Made by a program: the position numbers and the translations under genes
Shown here: one piece after another, positions 17,547 through 25,655 of the stretch
How the letters are laid out: every line of letters starts with the position of its first letter
Position numbering within the stretch: the first letter of the stretch is position 1
Notes under the pieces: generated by a model
Database searches by the model: none
What the model was told of the DNA's origin: nothing
The model's input: the letters and a program-made list of their open reading frames with translations, nothing else
NCBI RefSeq assembly: GCF_019645815.1
Contig: NZ_CP080997.1
Coordinates: 1,740,880 to 1,804,879, forward strand
Length of the DNA stretch: 64,000 bases
Direction: 5' to 3'
Source of the DNA: Mycolicibacter heraklionensis
GTDB lineage: Bacteria; Actinomycetota; Actinomycetes; Mycobacteriales; Mycobacteriaceae

Positions 17547-18583
17547 GCAACGCAATCACGGTGCGCGGGGCGAACAAGCGCTACGGCGACTTCGTCGCAT
17601 TGGACAACGTCGACTTCGCGGTCCCGTCCGGTTCGCTGACGGCGCTGCTCGGGCCCAGCGGCTCGGGCAAGTCGACTCTGCTGCGGGCCATCGCCGGCCT
17701 GGACCACCCGGACAGCGGGACGGTCACCATCAACGGAGTCGACGTCACCGGGGTTCCGCCGCAGCGGCGCGGGATCGGGTTCGTCTTTCAGCACTACGCG
17801 GCGTTCAAGCACATGACGGTGCGCGACAACGTGGCGTTCGGGCTCAAGATCCGCAAGCGACCCAAGGCCGAAATCAAAGAGAAGGTGGACAACCTGCTCG
17901 AAGTGGTGGGGCTCAGCGGTTTCCAGACCCGCTACCCCAACCAGCTGTCCGGCGGTCAGCGCCAGCGGATGGCCCTGGCGCGGGCCCTTGCGGTGGACCC
18001 GCAGGTGCTGCTGCTCGATGAGCCGTTCGGGGCGCTGGACGCCAAGGTCCGGGAAGACCTGCGGGCCTGGCTGCGCCGCCTGCACGACGAGGTGCACGTC
18101 ACCACGGTGCTGGTCACTCACGACCAGGCCGAGGCGCTGGACGTCGCGGACCGGATCGCCGTGCTGAATCAGGGCCGCATCGAGCAGCTCGGCACCCCGA
18201 CCGAGGTGTATGACGCGCCGGCGAACGCGTTCGTCATGTCGTTCCTGGGCGCGGTGTCCTCGCTCAACGGAGCCTTGGTCCGTCCGCACGACATCCGGGT
18301 CGGCCGCACCCCCGACATGGCGGTGTCCGCGGCAACGGTAGACGGCGCCGACGGGGTCGGGGTGCTGCGTGCCACCGTCGACCGGGTGGTGACGCTGGGC
18401 TTCGAGGTGCGGGTCGAGCTCACCAATGCCGCGACCCAGGTGCCGTTCACCGCCCAGATCACCCGCGGGGACGCCGAGGCGCTCGCGTTGGCCGAGGGGG
18501 ACACCGTTTACGTGCGGGCCACCCGGATCCCGCCGTTGAGCGACGTGGCGGCGGTGGGCGCGGCGGTACCGGCGTCAGGGTAA
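17543..18583 (+). CDS. cysA: Sulfate ABC transporter ATPase CysA
   Basis: A 346-residue ATPase. Walker [10 protein letters not shown] is near residue 38, the signature [15 protein letters not shown] near 134, Walker [13 protein letters not shown] near 154, and the switch His in [11 protein letters not shown] near 190. A C-terminal TOBE-like regulatory domain (about 240-346) begins [15 protein letters not shown] 17543 gives the usual start inside a longer upstream frame. It energises the CysTW channel, and it is the last gene of the operon. Confidence 0.95.
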   Translation: MSNAITVRGANKRYGDFVALDNVDFAVPSGSLTALLGPSGSGKSTLLRAIAGLDHPDSGTVTINGVDVTGVPPQRRGIGFVFQHYAAFKHMTVRDNVAFGLKIRKRPKAEIKEKVDNLLEVVGLSGFQTRYPNQLSGGQRQRMALARALAVDPQVLLLDEPFGALDAKVREDLRAWLRRLHDEVHVTTVLVTHDQAEALDVADRIAVLNQGRIEQLGTPTEVYDAPANAFVMSFLGAVSSLNGALVRPHDIRVGRTPDMAVSAATVDGADGVGVLRATVDRVVTLGFEVRVELTNAATQVPFTAQITRGDAEALALAEGDTVYVRATRIPPLSDVAAVGAAVPASG

Positions 18584-18599
18584 GCCGACCCTGCGCCGG

Positions 18600-20237
18600 C
18601 TAGTACACGTCCCGCAGATAGCGATGGGTCTTGATGAGCTGGTTGACATAGGCGTGCGCCGCAGCGGTGTCCATGTTGCCGGCGCTGGCCACGATGGCAT
18701 GCAGTGCGGCGTCGACGTCCTTGGCCATACGTTCGGCATCGCCGCAGACGTAGAGCTGCGCACCCTCTTCGAGCCAGCTGAAGAGCTCCGTCGAGTTCTC
18801 CCACATGCGTTGCTGGACATACCGATTCGGTGTGTCGGTGGCGTCGTCGCGGGAGAACGCGAGGTCGAGCCGGGACAGCACCCCTGACCTGAGATGGTCC
18901 TCGAACTCGTTCCGGTAGAGGAAGTCGCCGGCTCTGCGCCGATTCCCGAAGAAGAGCCACGAACGTCCCTTGGCGCCGGCGGCGCGGCGTTCTTGCAGGA
19001 ACGCGCGAAACGGCGCCACCCCGGTCCCGGGGCCGATCATGATGACGGGCACATCGGGTCCGGGCAGTCGGAAGGAATGGTTGGGCCGCAGGTGTACTCG
19101 CACGGTGTCGGCGCGGTCGGCCAGGAACGAGGTAGCCACGCCGCCATAGTGGCGGTCTGCGAGGGCGTAACGCACGGTCGCGACGGTCAGGTGCGCGTGG
19201 TCGGGGCTGACCAGTGGGCTCGAGGCGATCGAGTAGTCGCGGTACTGAAGCGGACGCAACGTGTCGATCACCTCGTCAGCGGTCAGCGTGCCCAGTCTGA
19301 TCAGGTCGAGCACGTCTCTGCCGTAGAGCCAAGAGTCCTGTGCCGCATCGGCATTCCCGCCCAGCGCAGCTGCGGCATGCGCGTCGCGGGTGCGTGAGGC
19401 CGTCAGCTCCCGCAGTGCTCGCGACGGCGTCCGTATCTCGAGGTGATGGGTCAGCAGCACACCGAGGGGCTCGTCGTGGCCGGGCACGGTGTGTTCGGGG
19501 CCCAGCCCGAACTCGGCCAAGATGGCGTCGACCAGAGCGGGGTCGTTGGTCGGATGCACGGCCAGGGAATCGCCTGCGGCATAGGCGATGCCGGAGCCGG
19601 TGAGGTCCAGCTCGTAGTGGCGGACCTCTTTGTCGGATCCGGGCGCGGTGAGCAGCTTGTTGACCATTACGCGGGCTTCGAAGGGGTGATCTCGGTCGGG
19701 GTTGGTCGGTGTGGCCTGATCGGGGGAGTGCGCGGCGCGGCTCGATACGACGACGCCCCCACCGGGGGCGGTGTGCTCGGCGGTCAGGAGTTTGACGACG
19801 TCGGTCGTCCAGGCCGCGGCCGGCTTGGCATAGGAGCCGTCGATGTCGACGCGTTCGGCCAACCGGGTGGCGCCCAACTGCTCCAGCCGTGCGTCGAGCA
19901 GTCGGCCGGCGTTGCAGAACAGGTCGTAACCGGTGTCGCCGAGGGCGAGCACCGCGAAACTCAGGTGTTCCAGGCGGTCGGCGGCGTCGGCGCTCAGGGC
20001 CTCCCAGAACAGCGTGGCGTTGTCGGGAAACTCGCCGTCGCCCCAGGTCGAGGTGACGACGATGAGGTGGGTGGCCGAGTGCAGGTCACTGATGTCGACC
20101 TGATTGAGCTCGACGGCTTCGACGCTGAGACCGGTGGCTTCTTCGAAGGCCTCGGCGAACGACATGGCGGCGTCTTCGGCGTTGCCCATGTCGCTGCCAA
20201 AGCCGACCACCATCGAGAAGTCGGGGCCGGTGTTCAC
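18600..20237 (-). CDS. CysJ-like diflavin (FMN/FAD) NADPH reductase
   Basis: A 545-residue diflavin reductase. N-terminal flavodoxin domain (about 8-150; GSDMGNAEDAA and TSTWGDGEFPDNA FMN loops), connecting/FAD domain (about 185-400; RDYSIASSP flavin motif near 370), and NADPH domain (IGPGTGVAPFRAFLQERR; YVCGDAERMAKDV). It ends in the CysJ-like tail RYLRDVY. The GTG start overlaps the upstream FhuF-like stop (GTGA), so the two are one operon, controlled by the iron box at 21060. In enterobacteria CysJ feeds sulfite reductase, but mycobacterial NirA is ferredoxin-type. The iron box and partner therefore favour a role in iron reduction (inference). Confidence 0.85.
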   Translation of the reverse strand: MNTGPDFSMVVGFGSDMGNAEDAAMSFAEAFEEATGLSVEAVELNQVDISDLHSATHLIVVTSTWGDGEFPDNATLFWEALSADAADRLEHLSFAVLALGDTGYDLFCNAGRLLDARLEQLGATRLAERVDIDGSYAKPAAAWTTDVVKLLTAEHTAPGGGVVVSSRAAHSPDQATPTNPDRDHPFEARVMVNKLLTAPGSDKEVRHYELDLTGSGIAYAAGDSLAVHPTNDPALVDAILAEFGLGPEHTVPGHDEPLGVLLTHHLEIRTPSRALRELTASRTRDAHAAAALGGNADAAQDSWLYGRDVLDLIRLGTLTADEVIDTLRPLQYRDYSIASSPLVSPDHAHLTVATVRYALADRHYGGVATSFLADRADTVRVHLRPNHSFRLPGPDVPVIMIGPGTGVAPFRAFLQERRAAGAKGRSWLFFGNRRRAGDFLYRNEFEDHLRSGVLSRLDLAFSRDDATDTPNRYVQQRMWENSTELFSWLEEGAQLYVCGDAERMAKDVDAALHAIVASAGNMDTAAAHAYVNQLIKTHRYLRDVY

Positions 20238-21046
20238 AGCCGTTGCCCGCCCGAACTCGAAGCGGTGCCGGTGGGGACCCGACGGGGGGCTGTCTTCGGC
20301 TGGAACGCCGGCATGGCGGGCCCCCGCACCGGTAGGCCGAAGCCGACCATCGCGTCCAGGATGGCCTGACTGCGCCGGAAGCTGACGGCCTCGTCCTGCT
20401 CGGTGCGGCGTGGCAGCTGGTTTGCCGCGACCACCACCGTCGATCCCAGGAGCTGCCACATCGACGCGATCGAGATCGCGCCCTCGCACACCGCATGGAG
20501 CCAGACGAACAGCGGCGCCAAAGTTCGGTGGCAGCGGTGGGCCGCCCAGGTGGTCAGGGCCGATTCGCTGGGCAGCACCACCACCGTGTCGGTGTGGCCG
20601 CGCTCGCCCTTCTCGTGGATCCAGGGGTCGTCGGGAAGCACGCGCACGGTCGGGTCGACAACGGCCACCCAGTCGATGTCGTTGTCGCGGTCGAAGTGCA
20701 CCCACAGGTTCTCCAGGCCGGCGTCCCACGCGCGTCCCTCGAGTAGCACCAGCGGAAGAAGCCGCCCCAGCACTTCGTGGACCAGCCGCGCGGCCAGGAC
20801 GTTTCCTGCCGCGCGTGGGTCTGTCATGGCGGCGGTCTCATCGAAGCGGACCCGCAGGCGATCGATGGTGAAAACCGAATCCAACGGGAACCATCGGCGC
20901 TTGTTGACGTCAGCGAGAACCGCGACACCGTAGGTTCGGGGGCAATGCGGATGGAGCTGGCGAAGCCTGGTACAGGATTCGTGCAGCGCGAACCGCCGAC
21001 GAATTACCATTCTCGCGATAAGGGGATCCTCGCCCGTGGACGTCAC
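20234..21046 (-). CDS. FhuF-like protein without the C-terminal Cys cluster
   Basis: A 270-residue protein without membrane helices. Its length and its LAPLFVWLHAVCEGAISIASMWQLLG helical region (near residue 185) resemble the FhuF / IucC-C-terminal family. It lacks the CC...CxxC iron-sulfur motif that ends E. coli FhuF, and its last 60 residues contain no Cys. GTG 21046 follows AAGGAG by 6-7 bases, and a 16/19 IdeR-like box lies just upstream. Its stop overlaps the diflavin reductase start. A ferric-siderophore-binding or reducing partner of that reductase is plausible, but the family match is by eye and weak. Confidence 0.55.
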   Translation of the reverse strand: MTSTGEDPLIARMVIRRRFALHESCTRLRQLHPHCPRTYGVAVLADVNKRRWFPLDSVFTIDRLRVRFDETAAMTDPRAAGNVLAARLVHEVLGRLLPLVLLEGRAWDAGLENLWVHFDRDNDIDWVAVVDPTVRVLPDDPWIHEKGERGHTDTVVVLPSESALTTWAAHRCHRTLAPLFVWLHAVCEGAISIASMWQLLGSTVVVAANQLPRRTEQDEAVSFRRSQAILDAMVGFGLPVRGPAMPAFQPKTAPRRVPTGTASSSGGQRL

Positions 21047-21059
21047 CCAAGCTCCTTAC

Positions 21060-21078
21060 GTAGGTTAGGCTAACCATA
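21060..21078 (-). promoter_or_regulatory. IdeR-like iron box of the FhuF-like/diflavin operon
   Basis: GTAGGTTAGGCTAACCATA matches the IdeR/DtxR consensus TTAGGTTAGSCTAACCTAA at 16 of 19 positions and contains the perfect core AGGTTAGGCTAACC. It is the best box in the window. It lies 14 bases upstream of the GTG, so iron-loaded IdeR would repress the operon. Confidence 0.88.
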
Positions 21079-21151
21079 CTAAGGGTGAAGGGTGGTGATG
21101 AGCGCTGTGACGGGTCTCACTGCGGAGCGGTCTTTGGCGAACCGCCGTCCG

Positions 21152-21865
21152 TCAGGCGGCGGCCCGCGCCGTCAGGACGTCTTCCACGCGGTCCAGCACG
21201 GTCGCGGCCACCAGGCGGTGCGCGCCGAGCGGCTGGGCCATCGTGATCCCCGCCGGTGCGGCGTAGGCCGCGACCCGGTCGGTGATCCTGCCGTGGGCCA
21301 GGAACCACGGGGCGATCATCAGCTTGGTGGCGCCACGTGCCCGCAAGCGTTCGACGGCTTCGGGCACCGACGGCTGGGGGCCCTCGGTGGCGAAGGCGAC
21401 TTCCACTCCGGCCCAACGTGTTCCGCGAGACAGCGGAGCTGCGATCGTGGCGGTCTGGGCATTGGCCGCCGCACGCGAGGAGCCCACCGCGACCACCACC
21501 ACACCCAGCTCCGGGTCGAATCGCGAGGCACCGGCGCTGGTCAGGCGTTCGCCGAGAACCTGCACCAGACGGCTGTCCTCGCCCAGCGTCGGAGCCACCC
21601 GCAGATCAACGCCGGACTCCGCGATCATCGCCGGAATATCGACGCGGGCGTGGTAGGCACTCGCCAACAGCAGGGGGGCCACGATCGTGTCGCCGGTGGT
21701 CTCACGCAGCACATCGCGCAGGTTCGGGGTGCTGTGTTCGCAGAACGCCACCCGCACGGCGTATTCGGGCGCCACCCGGCGCAGGTGCCCGGCGATCGCA
21801 CGGGTGTTGGCCGCCGAGCGTGGATCCCGGCTGCCGTGCGCGGTCAGTACCAGCGTGGTGGTCAC
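21152..21865 (-). CDS. che1: Sirohydrochlorin ferrochelatase-like protein
   Basis: A 237-residue CbiX/SirB-type class II chelatase with LTAHGSRDPRS near residues 7-17 (metal/tetrapyrrole-binding His) and APLLLASAYHARVDIP near 74 (second His). The second, related half is at about 125-230. It inserts iron into sirohydrochlorin to give the siroheme needed by NirA. GTG 21865 overlaps the cysH stop by four bases. Order nirA-cysH-che1 equals Rv2391-Rv2393. Confidence 0.88.
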   Translation of the reverse strand: MTTTLVLTAHGSRDPRSAANTRAIAGHLRRVAPEYAVRVAFCEHSTPNLRDVLRETTGDTIVAPLLLASAYHARVDIPAMIAESGVDLRVAPTLGEDSRLVQVLGERLTSAGASRFDPELGVVVVAVGSSRAAANAQTATIAAPLSRGTRWAGVEVAFATEGPQPSVPEAVERLRARGATKLMIAPWFLAHGRITDRVAAYAAPAGITMAQPLGAHRLVAATVLDRVEDVLTARAAA

Positions 21866-22593
21866 GAGGCGTGCAGCCCGCATTCGGTCTTGGCCAGGCC
21901 GGCCCAGCGTCCGCTGCGCGGATCGGCACCCGCCTCCGGCTTGATGGTGCACGGCGCGCAGCCGATCGACGGGTAGCCCTCATCGATCAGCGGGTTGACC
22001 AGCACGTTGTTGGCGATGATGTAGGCGTCCATCTCGTCATCGGTCCACGCGGCGAGGGGGTTGACCTTCACCAGACCGAACTGCTCGTCGAAGCTGATCA
22101 GCGGGGCGTTGGCACGCGTCGGCGCCTCCACCCGGCGCAACCCGGTGACCCACGCCGAGTAGCCGCGCAGCGTGCGAGACAGCGGCTCGACCTTGCGCAG
22201 CCGGCAGCACAGCGCCGGATTGGACCCGAACAGGTCTTTGCCGTGGGCGGCGTCCTGCTCCGCCACCGTCTGCTCCGGGGTGACGTTGACCAACGCGATG
22301 TCGTACATCGCCTCCACCGCATCGCGGGTGCCGATGGTCTCGGCGAAATGGTAGCCGGTGTCGAGGAACAGCACCGGAACCCCGGCGCGGACCTTGGCCG
22401 CCAGGTCCACCAGCACTGCGTCGGCCATGTTGGAGGCCACCACGTAGTTGCAGGTGGCGCCACCTCGGGGGCCGTTCACCCCGCCGAAGTTCGCATCCGT
22501 CCACTCCAGCAGCTCGGTGGCGCTGGCGCCGTCGAGCTCGGCCGCGCCCTGGGCGGCCAGCTCACGCAGCTCCGCTTCGCTGTGGGGCCTCAT
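21862..22593 (-). CDS. cysH: Adenosine phosphosulfate (APS) reductase
   Basis: A 243-residue reductase that converts APS to sulfite. It has FLDTGYHFAET (PP-loop region), CCRLRKVEPL near residue 132 and CAPCTIKPEAG near 215. The CC plus CxxC set ligates a 4Fe-4S cluster, which marks the assimilatory APS rather than PAPS type. The catalytic Cys is in the C-terminal ECGLH. ATG 22593 overlaps the nirA stop (ATGA). The downstream start of che1 also overlaps, making a tightly coupled operon. Confidence 0.94.
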   Translation of the reverse strand: MRPHSEAELRELAAQGAAELDGASATELLEWTDANFGGVNGPRGGATCNYVVASNMADAVLVDLAAKVRAGVPVLFLDTGYHFAETIGTRDAVEAMYDIALVNVTPEQTVAEQDAAHGKDLFGSNPALCCRLRKVEPLSRTLRGYSAWVTGLRRVEAPTRANAPLISFDEQFGLVKVNPLAAWTDDEMDAYIIANNVLVNPLIDEGYPSIGCAPCTIKPEAGADPRSGRWAGLAKTECGLHAS

Positions 22594-24269
22594 CGCAGAT
22601 CGTCTTCTTCGGCACGCACCGCCCACTGCGCGAAACGCTCACCAGCGCTGCGTTGTTTGATGAAGTTACGGACCACCCGTTCGATGTAGTCGCCGAGTTC
22701 GTCGCTGTAGACCTTGTGCTGGCGCAGCTTGCGGCCGAACCCGCTGTCGGCGCCCAGGCTGCCGCCGAGGTGCACCTGGAAGCCGGGGACCGAGTTGCCG
22801 TTGCCGTCGTCGATCATCTGACCCTTGAACCCGATGTCGGCCACCTGGATCCGAGCACATGAGTTCGGGCACCCGTTGATGTTGACCGTGACCGGCACGT
22901 CCAGGACGGCGTTGAGGTCGTCGAGGCGTTGCTCGAGCTCTGGGACCAGGCTCTGGGCCCGCACGCGGGTCTCGACGAACGACAGCTTGCAGAACTCCAG
23001 CCCGGTGCAGGCCATCAGGTTGCGCCGCCACGGCGACGGGTTGGACGGCAGGCCCAGCGCATCCAGCTCCGCCACCAGGCCGTCGACCTTCTCGTCGGGA
23101 ACGTCGAGGATGACCAGCTTCTGGTAGGGCGTGAACCGGGCCCGGTCGGAACCGACCTGCTCCATCAATTCCGCGACCTTGAGCAGCGTCTCGCCGTTCA
23201 CCCGACCGGAGATCGGGGCCACCCCGACCGCGTTGCGGCCATTGCGGGTCTTCTGCACCCCGACGTGGTCGACGGTCGCGGTGGGCTGTGCCGCCGCCGG
23301 CCCGTCGATCAGCGGGCGCTTGAGGTACTCGGTCTCGAGAACTTCGCGGAACTTCTCGACGCCCCAGTCCTTGACCAGGAACTTCAGCCGGGCCTTGGAA
23401 CGCAGCCGGCGATAGCCGTAGTCACGGAACAGGCTCGTGACGGCCTCCCAGACGTCGGGCACCTCGTCCAGCGGCACCCACGCGCCGAGGCGCTGGGCCA
23501 GCATCGGGTTAGTGGACAGGCCGCCGCCGACCCACAGGTCCAACCCGGGGCCGTGCTCGGGGTGGTTGACGCCGATGAAGGAGATGTCGTTGATCTCGTG
23601 GGCGACGTCCGGCAGACCGGAGACGGCGGTCTTGAACTTGCGCGGCAGGTTGGCGAATTCCGGGTTGCCGATGTAGCGGCGGACGATCTCGTCGAGTGCG
23701 GGGGACGGGTCGAGCACCTCGTCGAGCGATTCCCCGGCCAGGGGCGAGCCGAGCATGCCGCGCGGGCAGTCGCCGCAGGCCTCGATGGTCTGCAGCCCGA
23801 CCGCATCCAGGCGGTTCCAGATCTCCGGGACGTTCTCGATCTCGATCCAGTGGTATTGCAGGTTGTTGCGGTCGGAGATGTCGGCGGTGTTCCGCGCGAA
23901 GTCGACCGAGATCTGACCGAGGGTCCGCATGGCGGCGGCCGACATCGGCTTGCCGTCGCAGCGCACCCGCAGCATGAAGTAGGGCGCCTCGAGCAGGTCG
24001 GCGTTCTCGTCGCCGGTGAAGGTGCCGTCGTAGCCCTGCTCACGCTGGGTGTAGAGGCCCATCCAGCGGAAGCGGCCGCGCAGGTCGTCCTTGGTGATGC
24101 TGTCGAAGCCCTGCTTGGAGTAGACGTCGAGGATCCGGGCCTGCACATTGAGGGCCGGGTCTTCCTGCTTGAACTGCTCGTTGTGGTTGGCCGGTTCGGT
24201 TTCGCCGAGCGCCCACTGGGCCTCACTGCGCTTAGCCCGGGCCGGGGGAGCGGATGGAGTGGCGGTCAT
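22590..24269 (-). CDS. nirA: Ferredoxin-dependent sulfite reductase
   Basis: A 559-residue siroheme/4Fe-4S sulfite reductase (called NirA or SirA in M. tuberculosis, 563 residues). Two ferredoxin-reductase-like halves each carry SiR repeats. The cluster and siroheme ligands are in TGLEFCKLSF and NGCPNSCARIQVADIGFKG near residues 420-480. A Tyr in GLYTQREQGYDG and a Cys in EACGDCPRG sit where the M. tuberculosis enzyme has its unusual Tyr-Cys link. AAGGAG lies just before ATG 24269. It reduces sulfite to sulfide for cysteine, and it is first in the operon behind a Cys-rich leader ORF. Confidence 0.95.
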   Translation of the reverse strand: MTATPSAPPARAKRSEAQWALGETEPANHNEQFKQEDPALNVQARILDVYSKQGFDSITKDDLRGRFRWMGLYTQREQGYDGTFTGDENADLLEAPYFMLRVRCDGKPMSAAAMRTLGQISVDFARNTADISDRNNLQYHWIEIENVPEIWNRLDAVGLQTIEACGDCPRGMLGSPLAGESLDEVLDPSPALDEIVRRYIGNPEFANLPRKFKTAVSGLPDVAHEINDISFIGVNHPEHGPGLDLWVGGGLSTNPMLAQRLGAWVPLDEVPDVWEAVTSLFRDYGYRRLRSKARLKFLVKDWGVEKFREVLETEYLKRPLIDGPAAAQPTATVDHVGVQKTRNGRNAVGVAPISGRVNGETLLKVAELMEQVGSDRARFTPYQKLVILDVPDEKVDGLVAELDALGLPSNPSPWRRNLMACTGLEFCKLSFVETRVRAQSLVPELEQRLDDLNAVLDVPVTVNINGCPNSCARIQVADIGFKGQMIDDGNGNSVPGFQVHLGGSLGADSGFGRKLRQHKVYSDELGDYIERVVRNFIKQRSAGERFAQWAVRAEEDDLR

Positions 24270-24382
24270 CGATTCTCCTTCAAAGAGGAGCCGGCGGGAT
24301 TGAGCGCAGTTCACCGGCGACTGTCTCCGGCGGCGCAGATCCGGCGGCCAGCTGGAAAGTACAGGTGGGCGGTTCTACGACA

Positions 24383-24478
24383 TCAAGGCAGACAGCGACA
24401 GCTGCAGACACGCTTGAAATCGATATGCCGCCGAGCCACCAGGGCAACCCCAGACGAGGTGCAGTAGGCGGCGGTCAC
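24383..24478 (-). CDS. Leaderless Cys-rich leader peptide before nirA
   Basis: A 31-codon ORF on the minus strand whose C-terminal part reads VCSCRCLP (three Cys in five residues), plus an earlier Cys. A CATAAT -10 element (24491-24486) ends 7 bases before GTG 24478, so translation would begin at the transcript's first base. It lies 113 bases upstream of nirA. The arrangement matches the published mycobacterial class of polycysteine leaderless ORFs that attenuate sulfur operons when cysteine is plentiful. Confidence 0.72.
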   Translation of the reverse strand: MTAAYCTSSGVALVARRHIDFKRVCSCRCLP

Positions 24479-24662
24479 ACCGGCGATTATGCCATGGATG
24501 CCGAAAATCTTCCTTACCGGCGCAAAGTTGTGATCATCGTGAGCAAAACTCATCTGGGGCTCGACGTCGCGGCGGTCGGCCCGGGGGAGCGGATCGGAAC
24601 GGCCCGGGGGCGATGCACCTGGGTACCGGGCCGCCGCAGACGGTCAGCCGATCGGAAGGCGG

Positions 24663-25211
24663 GTGGGACAGGTGAGTGTCGACTTCGGATGGGATCCGGC
24701 GTGGGAACCATTGCCGGTGGCCGACCCGCCCCGGCGTACCAGCGGCCGTGCCCAGCTGCGGCGCTGGCTGGCCGTGACGACGCTGGCGGCCACGGTCGGT
24801 TGCGGCGGATGGCTGGCGATCCAGCATTATCAAACCCACCTCGCCGGTGAGCAGGCCCTGGAGGCGGCCGAGGCATATGTGTTGCGACTGAGCAATATCG
24901 ACGCCGACAACATCGATCGCGACTTCGCCGACATCACCGACGGATCGACCGGCCAGTTCCGGACCATGCACACCCGTTCCAGCGTGCGGTTGCGTCAGCA
25001 GTTGATAGACAACAGGGCGACGGCGCGCGGGCACGTCGCCGAGGCGGTGCTGAAATCCGCCGACCGTAACCACGCCGTGGTGGTGCTGCTGGTCGACCAG
25101 GCGGTGCGTAACGCCGACAATCCCGAACCCGTGCTCGACCACAGCCGGATCCGGATGACCATGGACAAGGTCGACGGACGCTGGCTGGCCAGCAAGGTGG
25201 AGTTGATATGA
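24663..25211 (+). CDS. Membrane-anchored Mce-associated-type protein (Rv2390c homologue)
   Basis: A 182-residue protein with a cytoplasmic N-terminus, one membrane helix (about residues 36-56, LAVTTLAATVGCGGWLAI) and an extracytoplasmic alpha/beta domain like that of Mce-associated proteins (SNIDADNIDRDFADITDGSTGQF, then VDQAVRNAD and a final MTMDKVDGRWLASKV strand). GTG 24663 follows GGAAGG closely. GTG 24672 is a possible alternative. Its stop overlaps the rpfD start (ATGA), as with Rv2390c-Rv2389c. Function is unknown. Confidence 0.75.
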   Translation: MGQVSVDFGWDPAWEPLPVADPPRRTSGRAQLRRWLAVTTLAATVGCGGWLAIQHYQTHLAGEQALEAAEAYVLRLSNIDADNIDRDFADITDGSTGQFRTMHTRSSVRLRQQLIDNRATARGHVAEAVLKSADRNHAVVVLLVDQAVRNADNPEPVLDHSRIRMTMDKVDGRWLASKVELI

Positions 25212-25606
25212 GGAAGTTCACAGCGACGCTGACGGCGGGCGTGCTGCTGGCCGGCGCCGCCGAATTGTCCGGCGCGGCCAGCGCCGACCCGATCGACTGG
25301 GAAGCCATCGCCCTCTGCGAGTCCGGCGGTAACTGGTCAGCCGATACCGGTGACGGCGGTTACGGCGGGCTGCAGATCAGCGTCGCGGACTGGGACGACA
25401 ACGGCGGAGTGGGACTGCCCTCGCAGGCGTCGGCGCAACAGCAGATCGCCGTCGCCAAGCGCATCATGGCCAACCGGGGGCCCGGGGCCTGGCCGGCGTG
25501 CGTGTCGCGCGGCGGTGCCGCCGCGGCCGCTCCGGTCGGTTCGCTGACCCACTATGTGACGGCGCTGTCCGAGGACACACCGGGGACCGGCGCGCGATCC
25601 GACTGA
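25208..25606 (+). CDS. rpfD: Resuscitation-promoting factor (RpfD-like)
   Basis: A 132-residue secreted Rpf. Signal peptide residues 1-27 end SGAASA. The lysozyme/transglycosylase-like Rpf domain follows at once: DWEAIALCESGGNW with the catalytic Glu in CESGGNW, YGGLQISVADWDDNGG, and a second Cys in WPACVSRGG that would close the disulfide. It cleaves peptidoglycan and promotes exit from dormancy. ATG 25208 overlaps the upstream stop. Like RpfD/E it has almost nothing beyond the catalytic domain. Confidence 0.93.
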   Translation: MRKFTATLTAGVLLAGAAELSGAASADPIDWEAIALCESGGNWSADTGDGGYGGLQISVADWDDNGGVGLPSQASAQQQIAVAKRIMANRGPGAWPACVSRGGAAAAAPVGSLTHYVTALSEDTPGTGARSD

Positions 25607-25655
25607 GGCGCTGACGAACGGCGCCGCCCGCGCCGGCGTGGGATGATCGGGCCCC

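Noticed and set aside
18600..20237. Assigning the diflavin reductase as CysJ for sulfite reduction
   Set aside because: NirA here is the ferredoxin-dependent type, no hemoprotein CysI is present, and the operon carries an iron box, not a cysteine leader ORF.
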